Positions 46,885 to 55,979 of a stretch of 57,144 bases of DNA are shown here, piece after piece. How positions within the stretch are numbered: the stretch's first letter is position 1; each line of letters starts with the position of its first letter. The notes under the pieces are model-generated. The model saw only the letters and a list, made by a program, of their open reading frames with translations. It was not told the origin of the DNA and searched no databases. Both the position numbers and the translations under genes were made by a program. The stretch covers positions 1 through 57,144 of the forward strand of contig JAGWBA010000014.1 in the NCBI GenBank assembly GCA_021296215.1, in the 5' to 3' direction. This stretch comes from Flavobacteriales bacterium. GTDB lineage: Bacteria; Bacteroidota; Bacteroidia; Flavobacteriales; ECT2AJA-044.

Positions 46885-49212
46885 ATGAAACACTAAGCTC
46901 TATCGATCGCTTTGATCCTCTTTTCGATCGCGTCGATCGCTCAACAGCGATTCACGATCAGCGGAACCGTTACTGACTCCTATAGCGGGGAGACCATGAT
47001 AGGCGCCGGTGTTTTTGAGCCCGGCCTCGAAAAAGGCACCACAACCAATACTTATGGGTTTTACAGCCTTTCCCTTCCGGCGGGAATATACGAGATCGTG
47101 TACTCCTTTGTAGGCTACGAGCCCTATGCAGTGGAGGTAGAATTGAATAAGGATGTCCGCATCGATGTTTCACTCAAGGGCATGGAGCTCATGGAGGTGG
47201 AGTTGGTCGAGAAAGTAACGACGCAGATTCAAGAGCAGACCCAAATGAGCACGATCGACCTACCGATGGAGGCCGTAAACAAGCTTCCGGTATTCATGGG
47301 AGAACGGGACATATTGAAAACGGCTCAATTGCTTCCCGGAATTCAGAGCGGTAATGAAGGTACCGGCGGACTTTTTGTGCGCGGGGGAAGCCCCGATCAG
47401 AACTTGATCTTGTTGGACGGAGTTCCCGTGTACAACGCCAACCACCTCTTTGGATTCTTCAGCGTGTTCAATCCGGATGCTATCAGCAACGTGTCGATCA
47501 TGAAGAGCGGTTTCCCTGCCCGATACGGAGGACGGCTGTCTTCGGTGATCGATGTGCGAATGAAAGAGGGAAACATGCGCGAATTTGAAGGAGACCTGAG
47601 CGTTGGATTCATTGCAACGAAGATCGCAGTGCAAGGCCCGATCAAGCGAGATACAACGTCATACATGATCTCTGCACGCCGGACTTACATCGATGCTTTG
47701 ATCCAGCCCGTACTCATTGCGGTAGAAGATGTTTCGGCCGGATACTTTTTTCACGATGTAAACGCGAAGGTGAACCACAAGATCGATCGGGAAAACCGCA
47801 TCTTCGCCGGTGTCTATTTTGGAAAAGATCGGGCCTACAACAACCAAAATGATGGCGACGGCGACATCTTTAAAGCCGGACTTCAATGGGGCAACCTCAC
47901 TAGCGCCCTTCGATGGAACTGGCAAGTCACCGACCGCCTTTTTTCTAATGTTACCCTCACCTACTCCAATTACGAAATGGCTGTTGGCTATGAGGAAAAA
48001 TGGACCGACGATGGCGAGCAATTCGAATACGCCTACGAATACTCTTCGGGCATTCGGGACTGGGCGGCGAAGTACGATCTCGATTTCATCCCGAATACGA
48101 ATCACTACATACGCGTTGGGGCCGACTTCAAATACCACGCTTTTAATCCGGGCGTAAACCTTTTTCAAGCCAAGGAAGGATCCGAGAAACAAAGCGTGGA
48201 AACCGGCGGCAACAGCATCTTTGCGAATGAGTATTTCCTGTACGCCGAGGATGACCGGGAACTATCGAAAAGACTCAAGGCAAATGTCGGATTGCACTTC
48301 TCCGGTTTCACGACCCAAGGAGAGCATTACACGAGTTTGCAACCGCGAATATCGGGTCGATATCTGATCACCGATGCCCTTTCTTTCAAGGCCAGTTACG
48401 CTCAAATGGCACAGTATATCCACTTGCTCAGTAATGCCGGCATAGGGTTGCCGACCGATCTTTGGCTACCCTCGACCGAGCGGGTAAAGCCCCGGTTCAG
48501 TCAGCAGTTTGCCGCTGGTTTCGCCTATACCTTCAACAATGAATTCGAGGTTTCCCTCGAAGGATATTACAAAGAGATGCAGAACGTCATTGAGTACAAG
48601 GACGGCGCAAGTTTTGCCTCCGGTGCCGATTGGGAGGAGCAGATCGAAGTCGGAGACGGTACGGCCTATGGAGTAGAGCTCTTTATCCAAAGGAAATTCG
48701 GCAAGTTCACAGGATGGCTGGGCTACACTTTGAGCTGGAGCTGGAGACAGTTCGACAACCTCAACGGCGGCGATCCCTTCCCCTGTCGATTCGACCGTCG
48801 ACACGATATCAGTTTTGCCGGAACCTATGAATTCAACGAACTCAAGGACATCGGATTGGTCTGGGTCTACGGAACAGGAAACGCCGTTAGTTTACCCATT
48901 GCCACATTCGGTTCGCCCGATGAACCGTTCGACAATAACCCCTACGGATACCGGGGCGACCTCAACTTCTACGACGAGCGCAACGGCTTCCGAATGCCCG
49001 CCTATCACCGGCTCGACATCAGCTACAACACCAGAAAGTACTACGACAATGGCGCCTTGCGCACTTAAAGCTTCGGCGTGTATAACCTTTACAACCGACA
49101 AAATCCATTCTATCTCTACTTTGCCGATAAAAACAACGACGACACCAACGAACTGTACCAGGTCAGCCTGTTCCCGCTCATGCCGTACGTCAGTTACAAC
49201 CTGAAATTCTGA
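46885..49212 (+). pseudogene. TonB-dependent receptor with two in-frame stop codons
   Basis: A 775-codon frame for a carboxypeptidase-regulatory-like domain (RFTISGTVTDSYSGETMIGA, about residues 20-110), a TonB plug (LPVFMGERDILKTAQLLPG; GLFVRGGSPDQNLILLDG) and a 22-strand-type barrel. It starts ATG AAA CAC TAA, so the fourth codon is a stop inside an otherwise perfect signal peptide (ALSIALILFSIASIAQ), and a second TAA at 49066-49068 precedes the last 47 codons (SFGVYNLYNRQNPFYLYF to the final VSYNLKF). The frame never shifts. An internal start such as 46912 would lack a complete signal peptide. The DUF4249 partner 3 bases downstream is intact, so this uptake pair is recently broken or the sequence has point errors. 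Confidence 0.75.
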
Positions 49213-49215
49213 CCC

Positions 49216-50106
49216 ATGAAAAAGATCACTTACCTTCTCATTCTTCTGATTGCGGCCTCAACGGCCGGATGTGAAAAAGAAATCCCTTTTGATCCTGAGA
49301 ATGCGCGTACGCGCATCGTCATGTACTCCTTTTTATACCCGGGCGAGCTTCTACAGGTGGAGTTGACGAAAAGCCAGAACATCCTCATAAATACGAACGG
49401 AGGTGACTATCCGCCCGTTGAGGGCGCAACCATTAAAGTGTATAAGGACGGAGTTTTTGCCGGAGAAATGCAGGAGGACCTGGTGAATAACAATGGGAAT
49501 TACTACCTATTCGAGACGGTCGAGGCGGGAGCATCGTACCGTTTCGAAGTGGAGCATCCGGAGCTCGAGGGGGTTCGATCATTCACTCGGATGCCGGAAA
49601 GCGAGCCCACTTTCACGGCGACACTGGTCGATACTTCGAGCATTGAATGGATATTGGAGATCGAAGTACAGGACGATCCCGGTGAAGATTACTTCGTGCT
49701 GGATCTCATTTGGGAATCGCAGGCCGGCGGAACTTCTCCGGAGCCCATTTGGTTCGCGTCGACTGATCCATTTTTACAAACGCCCGAATCGTACTACGAC
49801 CCCACCGATCCGAATGAGTATTTCGACGGGGAGGCGTATTTCACGGACGAGCATTTTGCAGATGGCACGTATCGGTTCCGTGTCAAGATGTATGCCGACT
49901 GGTGGACCGTTCAAGACAAAACGCATATCCGCGTACGGCTCAAGTCGCTTACTCGTGACTACTATTTGTTCCGCTACAGCAGCTTGCTTCAGCAATGGAA
50001 CAACGGTGATCCGTTTGCGCAACCCGTTCTAATTCATAACAATGTGGAAAACGGAATGGGCTGCGTAGGTAGCCTGAATCCCGGTATGCAACGCGTGGAG
50101 ATTTAA
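49216..50106 (+). CDS. DUF4249 lipoprotein, partner of TonB receptor
   Basis: 296 residues, exported lipoprotein: signal peptide with lipobox STAGC (Cys at residue 19). Similarity to DUF4249: CEKEIPFDPENARTRIVMYSFLYPGE, then VEGATIKVYKDGVFAGEM, FETVEAGASYRFEVEHPELEGV and LKSLTRDYYLFRYSSLLQQWNNGDPFAQPV near the C terminus. In Bacteroidota these proteins are commonly encoded right after a TonB receptor of this type and are thought to sit at the cell surface with it; the ligand is unknown. Here the receptor gene just before it is interrupted. Confidence 0.82.
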   Translation: MKKITYLLILLIAASTAGCEKEIPFDPENARTRIVMYSFLYPGELLQVELTKSQNILINTNGGDYPPVEGATIKVYKDGVFAGEMQEDLVNNNGNYYLFETVEAGASYRFEVEHPELEGVRSFTRMPESEPTFTATLVDTSSIEWILEIEVQDDPGEDYFVLDLIWESQAGGTSPEPIWFASTDPFLQTPESYYDPTDPNEYFDGEAYFTDEHFADGTYRFRVKMYADWWTVQDKTHIRVRLKSLTRDYYLFRYSSLLQQWNNGDPFAQPVLIHNNVENGMGCVGSLNPGMQRVEI

Positions 50107-50147
50107 AGAATTGGGCACGGTATTACCGATTTATGAAATTTAGTTTG

Positions 50148-50155
50148 TACATTTG
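50148..50155 (+). promoter_or_regulatory. rpsO promoter -7 box (TACATTTG)
   Basis: TACATTTG matches TAnnTTTG and ends 48 bases before the rpsO ATG, leaving room for a short AT-rich leader. Confidence 0.5.
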
Positions 50156-50203
50156 CGGCTTGAAATAGAAGTATAGTAAAAAAAACTCTATCTCTGTAGT
50201 TTT

Positions 50204-50473
50204 ATGACGATTACGCCGGAAGAAAAGAAAGAAATTTACGCCAAATACGGTAAGGGCGAAGGTGACACAGGAAACACCGAAGCACAGATTGCCGTGTTCA
50301 CGAAGCGCATTAGTGCCTTGACGGAGCATTTGAAAAGCAACCGCAAGGACTACAATACACAACGTTCACTGATCATTATGGTAGGTAAGCGACGCAAGTT
50401 GTTGAACTACTTGAAGCAGATCGATATCGAGCGTTACCGCGCCATCGTTAAGGATCTCGGTTTACGTAAGTAA
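50204..50473 (+). CDS. rpsO: 30S ribosomal protein S15
   Basis: 89 residues, the normal S15 length. GDTGNTEAQIAVFTKRISALTEHLK and DYNTQRSLIIMVGKRRKLLNYLKQIDIERYRAIVKDLGLR are the universal S15 helices that bind the three-way junction of 16S rRNA. No Shine-Dalgarno sequence is visible before the ATG (leader CTATCTCTGTAGTTTT). It heads the rpsO-pnp-rpoD-rpe block, a common order in this phylum. Its start is fixed by the family N terminus. Confidence 0.97.
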   Translation: MTITPEEKKEIYAKYGKGEGDTGNTEAQIAVFTKRISALTEHLKSNRKDYNTQRSLIIMVGKRRKLLNYLKQIDIERYRAIVKDLGLRK

Positions 50474-50486
50474 GCACAGGAAAATA

Positions 50487-50530
50487 ACGCGAAAGAAAAA
50501 GGCAATTTTACACGAATTGTCTTTTCGCGT
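50487..50530 (+). other. Imperfect hairpin between rpsO and pnp
   Basis: ACGCGAAA (50487-50494) pairs with TTTCGCGT (50523-50530); inside, CAATT (50503-50507) pairs with AATTG (50515-50519), leaving an internal A-rich loop. It lies just after rpsO and about 110 bases before pnp. It may be a weak terminator, or a processing site like the RNase III hairpin before pnp of enterobacteria; the sequence does not decide. Confidence 0.4.
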
Positions 50531-50642
50531 ATATAGCTGTATCTTCCCGGCACTTTTGGGGTTTCGGTAGAAAAAGCTAATCGGCCCGGGACCTTTATTC
50601 ACGCGCATACACATACATTTTTACACACATACATTTACACAC

Positions 50643-52799
50643 ATGAGACCTGAAGGAATCAAACAATCCATCACACTTCCCGACGGAAGGGAAATCACCA
50701 TCGAGACCGGAGTGCTCGCCAAGCAAGCCCACGGATCTGTTGTGGTACGCATGGGCGACACCATGTTGCTCGCAACTGCTGTATCGAACTACGAACAAGC
50801 GGACGTAGACTTTTTGCCGCTGACGGTAGATTACCGTGAAAAATTTGCGGCCGCAGGTCGCGTACCTGGCGGATTCTTCAAACGCGAAGGACGTCCGTCA
50901 GATGAAGAAATTTTGATCATGCGACTGGTCGATCGCGCCTTGCGCCCACTCTTCCCGAAAGATTACCACGCGGAGACGCAGGTAATGATCCAGTTGATGT
51001 CACACGATAGCGAAGTTCAGCCCGACGCATTGGCCGGACTTGCAGCTGGAGCGGCGATCGCCGTATCTGATATTCCCATGGAAGGACCAATGTCTGAGGT
51101 GCGCGTAGCGCGTATCGACGACGAATTCGTGATCAATCCATCCAAGGAGGAGACCGAGAAAGCCGACATCGACCTCATGGTAGGTGGTACTAAAGACAGT
51201 ATCGTCATGGTCGAAGGTGAAATGAAAGAGGTTTCGGAAGAAGAAATGGCCGATGCCATCATGTTTGCACACAAGACCATCATCAACATGTGTGAGGCTA
51301 TGGACGAACTTGCCGGAAAGGTTGGAACTACCGAAAAACGCGAGTACGAGCCGGAAACTGAGGACGAAGATCTTCGCAAGAAAGTAGCTGATTTCTGCTA
51401 CGACAAAGTTTACGCAATCGCAAAACAGGCATTGCCTAAGCACGATCGTTCGGTCGGATTCGGTGAAATCAAAGACGAGCTAAAAGCACAGTTCAGCGAA
51501 GAGGAGCTTGAAGAGAAAGGAGCATTGATCGGTAAGTACTGGAAAGAGACCGAAAAGAAAGCCGTTCGCGACATGGTCTTGAACGAAGGCATTCGTTTGG
51601 ACGGTCGAAAGACCACAGAAGTTCGCCCTATCTGGACAGAGATCGATTACTTGCCAAGCGCACACGGGTCCGCTCTTTTCACTCGCGGTGAAACTCAGTC
51701 TTTGACCACGGCGACATTGGGAACCAAACTCGATGAAAATCGAATCGATAACGTAACCTTCCAAGGTTCTGAGCGTTTTTACCTGCACTACAACTTCCCT
51801 CCGTTTAGTACCGGAGAGGCGCGTCCGATTCGCGGATCAAGCCGTCGTGAAGTAGGTCACGGTAACTTAGCTCAACGGGCGTTGGAACCAATGATTCCGG
51901 CCGATAACCCATATACGGTTCGTTTGGTATCTGAGATTCTCGAATCGAACGGATCGAGCTCTATGGCTACCGTTTGTGCGGGAACCATGGCCCTTATGGA
52001 TGCCGGTATCAAGATTACTAGACCTGTTAGCGGTATTGCAATGGGATTGATCACCGATCAAGAAAGCGCTAAGTACGCAGTACTGAGCGACATTTTGGGT
52101 GATGAGGATTTCCTCGGTGATATGGACTTCAAAGTAACCGGAACTACCGAAGGTATTACGGCCTGTCAGATGGACATCAAGATCAAAGGCCTGGATGCCG
52201 AGATCTTGGTTAAAGCTTTGCACCAAGCTAAGGATGGTCGCGCACACATCTTGAACAAGATGATGGAAACCATTTCTGAGCCACGCACCGAGCTGAAGCC
52301 AAATGCACCGAAGATCGTTATCCTCGAGATCAACAAAGATTACATCGGTGGCGTGATCGGACCAGGTGGAAAAATCATCCAAGGAATGCAAGAAGAGACA
52401 GGTACTACGATCACCATCGAGGAGGTCGACAACAAAGGTATCGTGGAGATCCTCGGTATCGACCAAGCCGGAATCGACGAAGCGGTTTCACGAATCAAGA
52501 GCATTTGTTGGGAACCCGTTGTCGGTGAGATCTACATGGGTACCGTTAAAGCTATTCAGCCTTACGGAGCATTCGTTGAGATCGGGCCTAAAACGGACGG
52601 ACTCCTCCACATTTCTGAGATCGACTGGAAACGTATCGATAACGTAGAAGACGTATTGAAAGAAGGTGACCAAGTGAAAGTGAAGTTGCTCGAGATCGAT
52701 GATCGCGGCAAAATGCGCCTTTCTCGCAAGGTATTGTTCCCTAAGCCAGAGCGTAACGAAAGCTACGGCGGAGAACAAAAAGCTGAGCAGGAAGGATAA
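50643..52799 (+). CDS. pnp: Polyribonucleotide nucleotidyltransferase
   Basis: 718 residues. 3'-5' phosphorolytic RNA-degrading enzyme. Domains: first RNase PH-like fold (starting [21 protein letters not shown]), an all-helix linker domain at about 240-310, second RNase PH fold with the catalytic region ([20 protein letters not shown] and [20 protein letters not shown]), a KH domain with [13 protein letters not shown] (about 563-575) and an S1 domain ([21 protein letters not shown], about 629-690). All are complete. It has no Shine-Dalgarno sequence; the leader is a run of ACACATACAT repeats. A strong terminator follows. Confidence 0.97.
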   Translation: MRPEGIKQSITLPDGREITIETGVLAKQAHGSVVVRMGDTMLLATAVSNYEQADVDFLPLTVDYREKFAAAGRVPGGFFKREGRPSDEEILIMRLVDRALRPLFPKDYHAETQVMIQLMSHDSEVQPDALAGLAAGAAIAVSDIPMEGPMSEVRVARIDDEFVINPSKEETEKADIDLMVGGTKDSIVMVEGEMKEVSEEEMADAIMFAHKTIINMCEAMDELAGKVGTTEKREYEPETEDEDLRKKVADFCYDKVYAIAKQALPKHDRSVGFGEIKDELKAQFSEEELEEKGALIGKYWKETEKKAVRDMVLNEGIRLDGRKTTEVRPIWTEIDYLPSAHGSALFTRGETQSLTTATLGTKLDENRIDNVTFQGSERFYLHYNFPPFSTGEARPIRGSSRREVGHGNLAQRALEPMIPADNPYTVRLVSEILESNGSSSMATVCAGTMALMDAGIKITRPVSGIAMGLITDQESAKYAVLSDILGDEDFLGDMDFKVTGTTEGITACQMDIKIKGLDAEILVKALHQAKDGRAHILNKMMETISEPRTELKPNAPKIVILEINKDYIGGVIGPGGKIIQGMQEETGTTITIEEVDNKGIVEILGIDQAGIDEAVSRIKSICWEPVVGEIYMGTVKAIQPYGAFVEIGPKTDGLLHISEIDWKRIDNVEDVLKEGDQVKVKLLEIDDRGKMRLSRKVLFPKPERNESYGGEQKAEQEG

Positions 52800-52820
52800 T
52801 TTTTTTGCAATAATGTAACC

Positions 52821-52853
52821 CTACGCCTCCTTTTCTCGTATAAGGAGGCGTAG
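52821..52853 (+). terminator. Terminator after pnp
   Basis: Perfect 12-bp stem CTACGCCTCCTT/AAGGAGGCGTAG with a 9-base loop, 21 bases after the pnp stop, followed by a T-rich stretch. It separates pnp from rpoD, which therefore needs its own promoter or read-through. Confidence 0.8.
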
Positions 52854-52869
52854 TTCGTTTTAAACAAAC

Positions 52870-52875
52870 GGAGGA
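52870..52875 (+). promoter_or_regulatory. Unusual strong Shine-Dalgarno sequence before rpoD
   Basis: GGAGGA, ending 7 bases before the rpoD ATG, is a full complement to the 16S anti-Shine-Dalgarno core. The other starts I inspected in the window (gyrB, nqrA, pruA, rpsO, pnp, murB) have no such sequence, as usual for Bacteroidota. Confidence 0.7.
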
Positions 52876-52882
52876 ATAGCGT

Positions 52883-53746
52883 ATGAGACAGCTAAAGATC
52901 ACCAAGCAGGTAACCAACAGAGAGACGGCGTCGTTAGACAAATACCTGCAAGAGATCGGAAAAGTAGATTTGATCACGGCGGAAGAAGAAGTAGAACTCG
53001 CCAGAAAGATCAAGCAAGGTGATCAACGAGCCCTCGAAAAACTGACCAAAGCCAACCTGCGATTTGTCGTATCGGTGGCAAAACAATACCAAAACCAAGG
53101 TCTTACCCTACCCGATTTGATCAACGAAGGAAACTTAGGTTTGATCAAAGCGGCGCAGCGTTTCGACGAAACTCGTGGATTTAAATTCATTTCCTACGCC
53201 GTATGGTGGATCCGTCAATCGATCCTTCAAGCATTGGCCGAGCAGAGCCGTATCGTTCGCTTGCCATTGAACAAGATCGGTTCCATCAACAAGATCAACA
53301 AGGCGTATGCCCAGCTCGAGCAAGAGCACGAGCGCCAACCCAGTGCCGAGGAGATCGGGAACATGCTCGAAATGAGTGAAAACGACGTTAAGGAGAGCAT
53401 GCGTAACAGTGGCCGTCACGTTTCTATGGACGCACCGTTGGTCGATGGTGAAGATAGCAACTTGTACGACGTATTGCGAAGCGCAGAGAGCCCGAATCCG
53501 GACGCTGACTTGTTGAACGAGTCGCTCCGCACGGAGATCGAGCGTTCTTTAACAACGCTTACACCCCGTGAGGCCGATGTTATTCGCCTTTACTTCGGGT
53601 TGAGCGGTCAGCACCCGATGACCTTGGAAGAGATCGGAGAAACCTTTGACCTTACGCGCGAGCGGGTTCGTCAGATCAAAGAAAAAGCGATTCGTCGCTT
53701 GAAACACACCAGCAGATCCAAAATCCTAAAAACGTATCTGGGGTAA
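52883..53746 (+). CDS. rpoD: Primary RNA polymerase sigma factor
   Basis: 287 residues, much shorter than the proteobacterial RpoD because it lacks region 1.1 and the non-conserved insert; this is the standard Bacteroidota SigA. Region 1.2/2 includes [62 protein letters not shown] and [15 protein letters not shown], the -7 contact. Region 3 follows, and region 4 has [15 protein letters not shown] and the helix-turn-helix [27 protein letters not shown]. It should read the TAnnTTTG promoters listed for this window. A strong Shine-Dalgarno sequence precedes the ATG. Confidence 0.97.
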   Translation: MRQLKITKQVTNRETASLDKYLQEIGKVDLITAEEEVELARKIKQGDQRALEKLTKANLRFVVSVAKQYQNQGLTLPDLINEGNLGLIKAAQRFDETRGFKFISYAVWWIRQSILQALAEQSRIVRLPLNKIGSINKINKAYAQLEQEHERQPSAEEIGNMLEMSENDVKESMRNSGRHVSMDAPLVDGEDSNLYDVLRSAESPNPDADLLNESLRTEIERSLTTLTPREADVIRLYFGLSGQHPMTLEEIGETFDLTRERVRQIKEKAIRRLKHTSRSKILKTYLG

Positions 53747-53811
53747 TCCTCAGCTAAAACAATGACGAAGCGTCGACCCACCGGTCGGCGCTTTTCTTTT
53801 TTTAAGAAGCT

Positions 53812-53819
53812 TATCTTTG
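53812..53819 (+). promoter_or_regulatory. rpe promoter -7 box (TATCTTTG)
   Basis: TATCTTTG ends 23 bases before the rpe ATG at 53843. It supports that ATG over the earlier in-frame ATG at 53762, which lies upstream of the box. Confidence 0.6.
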
Positions 53820-53842
53820 CCCCACGATCAATACCTACCGAT

Positions 53843-54490
53843 ATGCCCATTGTTGCTTCTTCAATTTTAGCAGCTGATTTTGCCAATTTGCAGCGCGACT
53901 GCGAACTGGTGAATAACAGCAAAGCCGACTGGTTCCACCTCGATGTGATGGACGGGGTATTTGTACCGAACATCAGCTTTGGCCTCCCGGTAATTGCCGC
54001 TATTCACGAGCACGCTCAAAAGCCGCTCGACGTTCATTTGATGATCGTTCAGCCCGAGCGCTATATCGAGGACTTCAAAAAAGTAGGTGCCGGAATTTTA
54101 ACCGTGCACTACGAAGCAAGTACTCACCTACACCGCACACTACAAGCGATTAAAAACGCCGGAATGCAAGCGGGTGTCGCCTTGAGCCCGCACACCCCGG
54201 TCAGTGTATTGGAGGATACGATCGAAGACATCGACTTGGTTTGTATGATGAGTGTGAATCCGGGTTTCGGAGGACAAAAATTCATTGAACGGACCTACGA
54301 CAAGGTGCGATCACTCAAGGCGATGATCAACGAGCGAAACGCCCCTAGCCTGATCGAAATCGACGGTGGAGTTACCGTCGAAAATGCTCCGAAGTTGATC
54401 GCTGCAGGTGCTGATGTTCTCGTTGCCGGATCAACGGTATTCAAGTCGAGTGATCCGATCAGCACCATTGAACAACTGAAGAATCCTTAG
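53843..54490 (+). CDS. rpe: Ribulose-phosphate 3-epimerase
   Basis: 215 residues. TIM-barrel epimerase interconverting ribulose-5-phosphate and xylulose-5-phosphate in the pentose phosphate pathway. SILAADFANLQRDCELVNNS, the metal-binding HLDVMDGVFVPNISFG, LDVHLMIVQPERY, SVNPGFGGQKFI with its phosphate loop, and EIDGGVTVENAPKLIAAGADVLVAGS are all present. I chose the ATG at 53843: MPIVASSILAADF is the family start, and the 27 extra residues in the longer frame are basic and unlike the family. Tail to tail with the dehydrogenase at 54662. Confidence 0.96.
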   Translation: MPIVASSILAADFANLQRDCELVNNSKADWFHLDVMDGVFVPNISFGLPVIAAIHEHAQKPLDVHLMIVQPERYIEDFKKVGAGILTVHYEASTHLHRTLQAIKNAGMQAGVALSPHTPVSVLEDTIEDIDLVCMMSVNPGFGGQKFIERTYDKVRSLKAMINERNAPSLIEIDGGVTVENAPKLIAAGADVLVAGSTVFKSSDPISTIEQLKNP

Positions 54491-54580
54491 TTCTTAGTTT
54501 TGAGAGTGAGCGTCAGAACAATGGGCTGAGGGGCGATGAGCTACAGGGCATATGATCAACACTATCTCGTGCAACCAACT

Positions 54581-54652
54581 GACTCGCTGAAAGCGAACCG
54601 ACTCGTGAAACGAATAGACTCGCCGAAGGCGAATAACCAGTGCCTACGGCAC
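54581..54652. repeat. Array of four tandem mini-hairpins with three-base loops
   Basis: Four consecutive units of about 18-20 bases, each a tiny hairpin: TCGCT-GAA-AGCGA (54584-54596), TCGT-GAA-ACGA (54603-54613), TCGCC-GAA-GGCGA (54620-54632) and GTGCC-TAC-GGCAC (54640-54652). The first three share the flank GACTCG...CGAA. Stem bases differ between units but stay paired (T/A to C/G changes on both sides), so the structure rather than the sequence is kept. The array fills the gap between two convergent genes and may act as a combined terminator or RNA-stability element. Confidence 0.6.
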
Positions 54653-54661
54653 GAATAACAT

Positions 54662-55882
54662 CTACTCGCTGCCTAAGACGTAATCTTCCAAGTAACTGAA
54701 CTCTTCGGTCAAGTTTCCTTTGAGGTCCGTTTCGGATGCACGGCCAATGATATTGGTAGGATCTTCCTCGAATAAAGCCGGAACTACATTCTTTATGAGT
54801 TCACTTCCGAAGTCCTCGGAGGCATCCTTTGGAAGCTCGCAAGGCAGGTTATCCACGGCCATCACTCCGACTGCATTATTGGCCATGAAGTCTACTTCAC
54901 GCTCCAGATAAGGGTCGTAGCCGTACAGGGGATCGGCAATAGTGGAAGGACGTAAAGTGGTTGCGACAGGCCCATCGATATCACAGCTGATGTCTGCTAC
55001 TACTCTAATATTAAAGATAGGGTTGCGGGCATCGTCTCGGGTAAATATGAACGGCACTTGACTGTCCCAATAGTGACAGGCTACATACACGTCCATTCGA
55101 CCCGCGTAATTCATGAAATTTGATTCGAAGTCGGCTGGATTCTCGTAGAACTCCTTATTATTAAAGGACTTTCCATCTTTGCGTTTCACGTAGTCTTGAA
55201 CGAGGAGTTGAGTGAATACCGGGTCGTCGAATTTTCCCTCTATAAATTCTTGTGACGCGACTTGCCGGATTCCGGCCGCCTTCAATACTTCAATGCCTCC
55301 GCCGGCGACTCTTCCACCGCCGGTCATGGCCAGTCGAAAGTGTTTGGGTAGCGATATTTTGGAAAGTTCCCCTTCCATTTCGCGGCGGTCAGCGCAAGCG
55401 TGAGCGGGTTCAAGAGCGTATCGATTGGTCTTTTTGCCGTAGGCAAGTAATGCATTATAAGCGCCCACGACTCCGGCGTATCGCCCGAATCCGACCAAGC
55501 GTTTACCACTCGCTGCCGTGAGCACTTCGTAGTCTACAAGCCGTATCTTTTTTTCGAGAATGGCGCGGAGGAGATCGCGGTTATACGATTGTTTTTTAAA
55601 GGTGTGTGAGAAGAAGAAATACGTTTTGTTCGGGATCAACATATCGACAGGAACTTCCTTTACGCCGAACAAGTACTCGCAATCAGACAAGTCCTCATCG
55701 ACCCGAATACCTTTGATCTCGTACTCTTCATCGTGGAAGCACCGAATCTTGCTAGGTTGAACGGTGATATCGAGCTGTGGATATTGGTCTTTTAGTGCGC
55801 GGCATTGCGCCGGTGTGAAAGGTACGCGTTTGTCGGGCGGATTCTTGCCTTCACGGATGATGCCGATCTTAATCTTCTCCAT
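54662..55882 (-). CDS. Saccharopine/alanine dehydrogenase-family NAD(P)-dependent oxidoreductase
   Basis: 406 residues from the ATG at 55882; the frame runs 61 codons further but into tmRNA sequence, so that part is not coding. The N-terminal domain has GIIREGKNPPDKRVPFTPAQC, the alanine dehydrogenase/PNT start with its substrate-binding Arg and Lys; then DCEYLFGVKEVPVDML, YFFFSHTFKKQ and LVDYEVLTAASGKRLVGFGRYAG. A Rossmann NAD site is in MTGGGRVAGGGIEVLKAAGI. This order matches lysine-forming saccharopine dehydrogenase (LYS1) and related enzymes; Bacteroidota members are usually annotated only as alanine dehydrogenase or saccharopine dehydrogenase. The true substrate is uncertain. Confidence 0.82.
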   Translation of the reverse strand: MEKIKIGIIREGKNPPDKRVPFTPAQCRALKDQYPQLDITVQPSKIRCFHDEEYEIKGIRVDEDLSDCEYLFGVKEVPVDMLIPNKTYFFFSHTFKKQSYNRDLLRAILEKKIRLVDYEVLTAASGKRLVGFGRYAGVVGAYNALLAYGKKTNRYALEPAHACADRREMEGELSKISLPKHFRLAMTGGGRVAGGGIEVLKAAGIRQVASQEFIEGKFDDPVFTQLLVQDYVKRKDGKSFNNKEFYENPADFESNFMNYAGRMDVYVACHYWDSQVPFIFTRDDARNPIFNIRVVADISCDIDGPVATTLRPSTIADPLYGYDPYLEREVDFMANNAVGVMAVDNLPCELPKDASEDFGSELIKNVVPALFEEDPTNIIGRASETDLKGNLTEEFSYLEDYVLGSE

Positions 55883-55901
55883 GGTCTGAACAATAAGGCC
55901 G

Positions 55902-55909
55902 CAAAGATA
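55902..55909 (-). promoter_or_regulatory. Dehydrogenase promoter -7 box (TATCTTTG)
   Basis: The minus strand reads TATCTTTG about 20 bases before the ATG at 55882. It shares a short spacer with the tmRNA promoter on the other strand. Confidence 0.6.
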
Positions 55910-55917
55910 TTGACTAC

Positions 55918-55948
55918 TTGAGCGTCTTCCTAATAAGGTGTATCTTTG
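55918..55948 (+). promoter_or_regulatory. tmRNA promoter (-33 TTG, -7 TATCTTTG)
   Basis: TTG (55918-55920), a 20-base spacer and TATCTTTG (55941-55948) give the most complete Bacteroidota-type promoter in the window. Expected transcription start is near 55955, about 25 bases before the mature 5' end of tmRNA, so RNase P trimming is implied. Confidence 0.7.
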
Positions 55949-55979
55949 CGGGCCGACTTTTAACGATCTTTGACTTAAT

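Noticed and set aside
40889-49212. Stop-codon reassignment (stop read as Tyr or Trp)
   Set aside because: TAA, TAG and TGA all end intact genes in this window (for example gyrB TAA, rpe TAG, heptose kinase TGA), and interruptions affect only a few non-essential genes, so recoding is unlikely.
54581-54652. CRISPR array
   Set aside because: Units are adjacent mini-hairpins without equal-length spacers and no cas genes are present.
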